A stretch of 32,884 nt of DNA from Verrucomicrobiota bacterium (lineage in GTDB: Bacteria > Verrucomicrobiota > Verrucomicrobiia > Opitutales > Opitutaceae). The stretch covers positions 1 through 32,884 of the forward strand of contig QNAI01000021.1 of the NCBI GenBank assembly GCA_003641745.1, given 5' to 3'. Both the position numbers and the translations under genes were made by a program. Positions 29,954 to 32,884 of this stretch are shown here, piece by piece (position 1 is the first letter of the stretch; each line of letters begins with the position of its first letter). The notes under the pieces were generated by a model, which had not been told where the DNA came from, did no database searches, and saw only the letters and a list, made by a program, of their open reading frames with translations.

Positions 29954-30363
29954 TCCCGATCGGTCACCATGCGGGTTGCGGGCCGCAACGCAGCTATCCG
30001 CCCTTGTGGGGTTTGAGGTGTAGCCCAAACCCGCTCACCGACAGACTGTATCTGCGCCTGACAATCCAAGCTATTCTGCTTCACCCTCCATTTCCCCTCA
30101 GCGTGGAGGGCTGTCCTTCCGTCTTCACCATGTTACGCCGGGACATGCCCGGGCAGCCGCTCAACCCAGGGCTCTGCTCGGTCGCGCGGAAGCACGACCC
30201 TCCATTCCTTCTTGGATCTGTTTGGGGCACACCGGTGAGGCTTTCGGGCTAAGCGAGGCCCAAGGAAGGGTCAGTGCTTTTAGACAGGGTTGATCGTCGA
30301 CCAGTCTCATCCCAAGCCGAAGCACCATCTCCCATCTCCTATCTTCGTCGCGAAGCGACTTTC
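29954..30363. other. 410-bp intergenic region between converging genes
   Basis: No credible gene. GGGTTTG (30009-30015) and CAAACCC (30027-30033) form a 7-bp hairpin soon after the MDR stop. TCGTCGCGAAGCGACTTT near the right edge contains GTCGC / GCGAC around GAA, beside the stop of the leftward gene. Neither has a proper T-tract, so termination is only a possibility. CCCATCTCCTATCTTC near 30330 faintly resembles the CATCT heptamers. Confidence 0.5.
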
Positions 30364-31209
30364 TTACGGAATCTCCCGCCGGAACTCGTAGGTCAGGGAC
30401 CAGTCGGTTTCCTCGCCGGGTTCGAGCGAGCGCTGGACATAGGGTTCGATTGAGAATGTATTTCCGTTGGCCCAGATGGGAAGACGGGCCGGGGCGAAAT
30501 CGCCGGTGATGCGAATTGCTTCGAGAGCCGGGTGGGAAAGGGTGGTGTCGAACAGGCGGTCGGGTTCGATCTCCAGCATGACGAACTCGTTTTCCTCGAA
30601 GGTTCGGAAGGGCTTGCGAAAGCGGATGAACCCGTCTTCGAGCGTGTATCCGGGATTCTCCGGCATGGTTGCGGGAAAATGCAGCTGGCAGACCAGGGTG
30701 CCGTCGGTCAGGGGGAAGAAAGGGTGGGCAAACCAGTGGATCGGGAGGGTGCGCCTGCCTGTGTTCCTGATGGAGGTCCGGGAAACCAGGCGGCGACCGT
30801 CAAGTTCGAGGCGGCGGGTCAGGTCATAGCCCCAGCCATGGGCCGCATCGCCGGTGGCAAAAGTGATTGATGATGCTGACTGCTTGAATTTCCAGGTGCA
30901 GGGCCTGGTTACTTCCATTCCCTTGTCGACCTGGCCCACTCCGACGATCAGACCTCCTTTGCCCTTCTCGATGGTCAGGAGCTCACCACTCAGCAGGACG
31001 GAATGGCGCAGAACTTCGGGAATACCCTGACCGTTGAAGACGTCCTCCGGTTCGCTCGGATACTCCGGGCCGGAGAGCAGCGGTCCATGAAGCGAGTCAT
31101 GGATTTGCCAGACATAACCGCCCCAGCAGTAGCGTGTCCCGAGCCGAACCCGGTCATTGACCGGATCGAGGATCTCGAGACGGAGGGAGTCGTTCTTCAG
31201 TTCGAGCAT
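30364..31209 (-). CDS. Galactose-mutarotase-like (aldose 1-epimerase superfamily) protein
   Basis: A 281-residue beta-supersandwich protein of the galactose mutarotase-like superfamily, which interconverts sugar anomers or binds sugars. Supporting segments are GTRYCWGGYVWQIHD (24-38), HGWGYDLTRRLEL (124-136) and HWFAHPFFPLTDG (158-170), where His158 or His162 could be the catalytic histidine. WANGNTFSIEPYVQRSL carries Glu255 at the usual general-base position. No signal peptide. Classical GalM motifs are only partly kept, so it may act on an unusual sugar or be a binding protein. It is followed on the same strand by nothing but repeats. Confidence 0.78.
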   Translation of the reverse strand: MLELKNDSLRLEILDPVNDRVRLGTRYCWGGYVWQIHDSLHGPLLSGPEYPSEPEDVFNGQGIPEVLRHSVLLSGELLTIEKGKGGLIVGVGQVDKGMEVTRPCTWKFKQSASSITFATGDAAHGWGYDLTRRLELDGRRLVSRTSIRNTGRRTLPIHWFAHPFFPLTDGTLVCQLHFPATMPENPGYTLEDGFIRFRKPFRTFEENEFVMLEIEPDRLFDTTLSHPALEAIRITGDFAPARLPIWANGNTFSIEPYVQRSLEPGEETDWSLTYEFRREIP

Positions 31210-31266
31210 GAGGAGAAGAGATCTTTGACAGGGTCAACTGGATGAGAGGCTGTATCAGATGGGATT

Positions 31267-31407
31267 ACGGTCAATTCGGCTTCGAGGGGGTCAAAGCAGA
31301 ATGGCACTAAGTTAAGGCGGCCTCAGGATGAATAACGGTCATCTTGGCTTCGAGGGGGTCAAAGCACATATCTCGCATTGGCATGCAAGATAATGAGCAA
31401 TGACCCC
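31267..31407. repeat. 32-bp direct repeat with family A palindrome
   Basis: ACGGTCAATTCGGCTTCGAG...AAAGCA (31267-31298) recurs at 31335-31366 with few changes. The first copy is followed by GAATGGCACTAAGTTAAG (31299-31316), a near match to 20394-20411. The second runs into a palindrome (31355-31407) with arms GGGGTCA / TGACCCC and inner stem ATCTCGCAT / ATGCAAGAT. This fills the gap between the mutarotase-like gene and the upstream glycosidase gene. Confidence 0.85.
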
Positions 31408-31430
31408 TGGGCTGTCTCCAGATCCAATCT

Positions 31431-32852
31431 TCACATCAGGCCAAGGTTCAGGCGTCGTATGGTGGAGGTTTCGGAACCTTGATTGGTGAAGCTCAGGGTA
31501 TTCAATCCTGACCTCAGGGTCGATGGATCCACCCGGTAAACCCGGCAATCGTCGGTTTCGAAGGAGAACTCCTTCAGCCAGGAGTCGCTGGTCGAAATCC
31601 AGGGGAATATTTCAGGCTGGCGGCGGGTGGGCAGTTCGAGGGCCTGCCGGTCGTTGACTTCGAGTGCAAAGTCGCCCGGACCGACGATATGAGCCATGGC
31701 CCGCCCGGCCGGAAGGGACCGATCGGGAAGTGAGAGATCGAGGCTCACGGTTGCTCCTCGAGCGACCTCAACCGGCAGGACGCCGGGCTCGTCAATGACC
31801 GGCTTGCGGATATGGTGGGTGATGGGAAGTGAAAAGAGCAGGGGCTTCCGACAGGCGGTCTCGGGGTGGCCGAGTCCGGCGGCCGTGGCTTCACTTCGAG
31901 CCGAGGTGAATTGAATCCAGCAGGGGTAATTAAAGAGATAGATGCCGTCGGCTCCACAGGCGTAGAGCGAGGTCGCGGCGGCCCGCATCGACTCGGGCGA
32001 ATGAATCTGCCAGCCGTGGGCGAAATCGAACCCGGCGTAGATGGGAATTGAGGCGGGCTGTATCTCCTTCCTGATGGCATCCAGCGGCATGGTGAAGTCG
32101 GTGGTGAGAAACGGGCAGGCGGTGACCATGTCGACCCAGCCCCTCCGGGCCCATTCCCCGATGTCGAGCCCGAGATGCCGGCATCCGGCCATGCTGGTCG
32201 GGACCCGAACAGCCAATCTGACGCCGCGGGCGGAGAAGATGCGGTGGGCTTCCCTGACCACGGCTGTGAGGTGTTCGCGCAGGCTCCAGACCGTTTCTGG
32301 ATCTCCGGGCAGGTGGCGTGGGAAACGCAGCCAGTCGAGTTGAAATCCGTCAACCGGGTAGCGGGCGGCCAGTTCCTCGAAAAGGGCGATGATGTGGTCG
32401 CGGATCTCCTGGCGAGAGTAATCCAGGCACCAGCACATCCAGTCGGCGTCGTCCTCGTGTGTTCCTTCCGGGTCGACAATCATTTCCGGATGTTCGCGAC
32501 GGATGACGGGCGTGTTCCACATATCCTTGTCGGTCGGGTTGTGGACATCGTTCATCCGGAAGGTCAGGAAGGTTTCCTTGCCGGCGGCTCGCAGGGCCTG
32601 GAGAGCCTGTCCCATGGGATCAGTGCCTTGGGCGAGGTGGGCGTTCAGTCTCTCCTTCCGCAGGTCGGTGGCGCCGATGCGGGTTGGGTAATAATAGGTG
32701 CCGGCGCCCGGACAGAACAGGACGGTCGTGACCTCGGATGGGCACTCGTCGACCAGTTCCTTAATATCTCCCGCCAGATCGTCGGTCAGATGGGCGAAAA
32801 AATTGTTTCCGTCGTTGTCGAGCAGGAAGCGATGTTTGGAGGAGAAAGGCAT
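31431..32852 (-). CDS. GHL10-type putative glycoside hydrolase
   Basis: A 473-residue protein with an N-terminal (beta/alpha)8 barrel like the glycosyl-hydrolase-like 10 group. TVLFCPGAGTYYYPT, FLTFRMNDVHNPTDKDMWNTP, LDYSRQEIRDHIIALFEELAARYPVDGF and the strand-4 motif FQLDWLRFPRH (170-180) are visible; Asp173 is a candidate catalytic acid. Later strands include SIPIYAGFDFAHGW and GADGIYLFNYPCW. The last ~120 residues form a beta-sandwich. No signal peptide is seen. The substrate is not predictable. The ATG lies 32 bases from the window edge, so its promoter is outside or only partly included. It may form a unit with the mutarotase-like gene 221 bases downstream, with repeats between. Confidence 0.82.
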   Translation of the reverse strand: MPFSSKHRFLLDNDGNNFFAHLTDDLAGDIKELVDECPSEVTTVLFCPGAGTYYYPTRIGATDLRKERLNAHLAQGTDPMGQALQALRAAGKETFLTFRMNDVHNPTDKDMWNTPVIRREHPEMIVDPEGTHEDDADWMCWCLDYSRQEIRDHIIALFEELAARYPVDGFQLDWLRFPRHLPGDPETVWSLREHLTAVVREAHRIFSARGVRLAVRVPTSMAGCRHLGLDIGEWARRGWVDMVTACPFLTTDFTMPLDAIRKEIQPASIPIYAGFDFAHGWQIHSPESMRAAATSLYACGADGIYLFNYPCWIQFTSARSEATAAGLGHPETACRKPLLFSLPITHHIRKPVIDEPGVLPVEVARGATVSLDLSLPDRSLPAGRAMAHIVGPGDFALEVNDRQALELPTRRQPEIFPWISTSDSWLKEFSFETDDCRVYRVDPSTLRSGLNTLSFTNQGSETSTIRRLNLGLM

Positions 32853-32884
32853 TGGAGAAAGGTCGGACTACTTGCGGTTTCGAG

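Noticed and set aside
30349-30361. Intrinsic terminator GTCGC-GAA-GCGAC
   Set aside because: Only a 5-bp stem with a broken T-run; too weak to call.
1-32884. tRNA or rRNA genes
   Set aside because: No cloverleaf or conserved rRNA segments were noticed on either strand, although short tRNAs cannot be excluded without a dedicated search.

Overview
This 32.9-kb window is a dense bacterial chromosomal region given over to scavenging plant or algal polysaccharide. By eye it has moderately high GC, few recognisable Shine-Dalgarno sequences, and a gene mix that points to a Verrucomicrobiota-type organism, most plausibly the Opitutales. That mix is many glycoside hydrolases and beta-propeller proteins, a heparinase-like toroid protein, URO-D family and PmoA/DUF6807 family proteins, and Tat-exported versions of normally cytosolic enzymes. 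The taxonomic call is inferred from content only; there is no rRNA, tRNA or other phylogenetic marker in the window.

Layout. 165-4669 (+) is a run of GH51 alpha-L-arabinofuranosidase, zinc MDR dehydrogenase, cyclase/kynurenine-formamidase-like metal hydrolase and DUF6807 (PmoA) protein, interrupted by a 28-bp inverted-repeat element. 4670-5902 is a small islet bounded by an 84-bp direct repeat; it carries a low-GC small exported orphan protein and the C-terminal remnant of an IS3-family transposase. 5903-9292 (-) encodes a large toroid + beta-sandwich + beta-propeller protein. 9545-13793 holds an NAD-dependent epimerase (-) divergent from a membrane-anchored sugar-binding protein (+), which overlaps tail-to-tail a 634-aa beta-propeller protein (-). 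13876-16661 (+) is a GH32/43-like propeller glycosidase and a Tat-signal class V aminotransferase. 17059-20245 (-) is a URO-D family / M28 peptidase / RidA run. 20550-22478 (+) is a GH127 beta-L-arabinofuranosidase. 22789-26199 (-) is a tightly coupled metallophosphoesterase / tetratricopeptide-like exported protein / sugar-binding protein operon. 26360-29953 (+) is a four-helix-bundle protein, a Tat-signal peptidase E and two MDR dehydrogenases. 30364-32852 (-) is a galactose-mutarotase-like protein and a GHL10-type glycosidase.

How it may work together. GH51 and GH127 would release alpha- and beta-L-arabinofuranose; the propeller and GHL10 proteins and the toroid protein look like further glycan-handling enzymes; epimerase, mutarotase-like and MDR enzymes would process released sugars or sugar acids. 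Two solute-binding proteins are present but no ABC permease or ATPase.

Two signals go beyond gene content. (1) A near-identical 16-bp pseudo-palindrome, GTAACCWWTCAGTTAC, sits in front of three separated transcription units (13851, 20305, 26209) and probably defines a regulon whose regulator is outside the window. (2) The intergenic DNA is built from modular repeats: palindromes with GGGGTCA/TGACCCC arms and compensatory stem changes, heptanucleotide arrays with a shared CATCT-like core that abut start codons, a nonanucleotide array, and perfect 28-bp inverted-repeat pairs.
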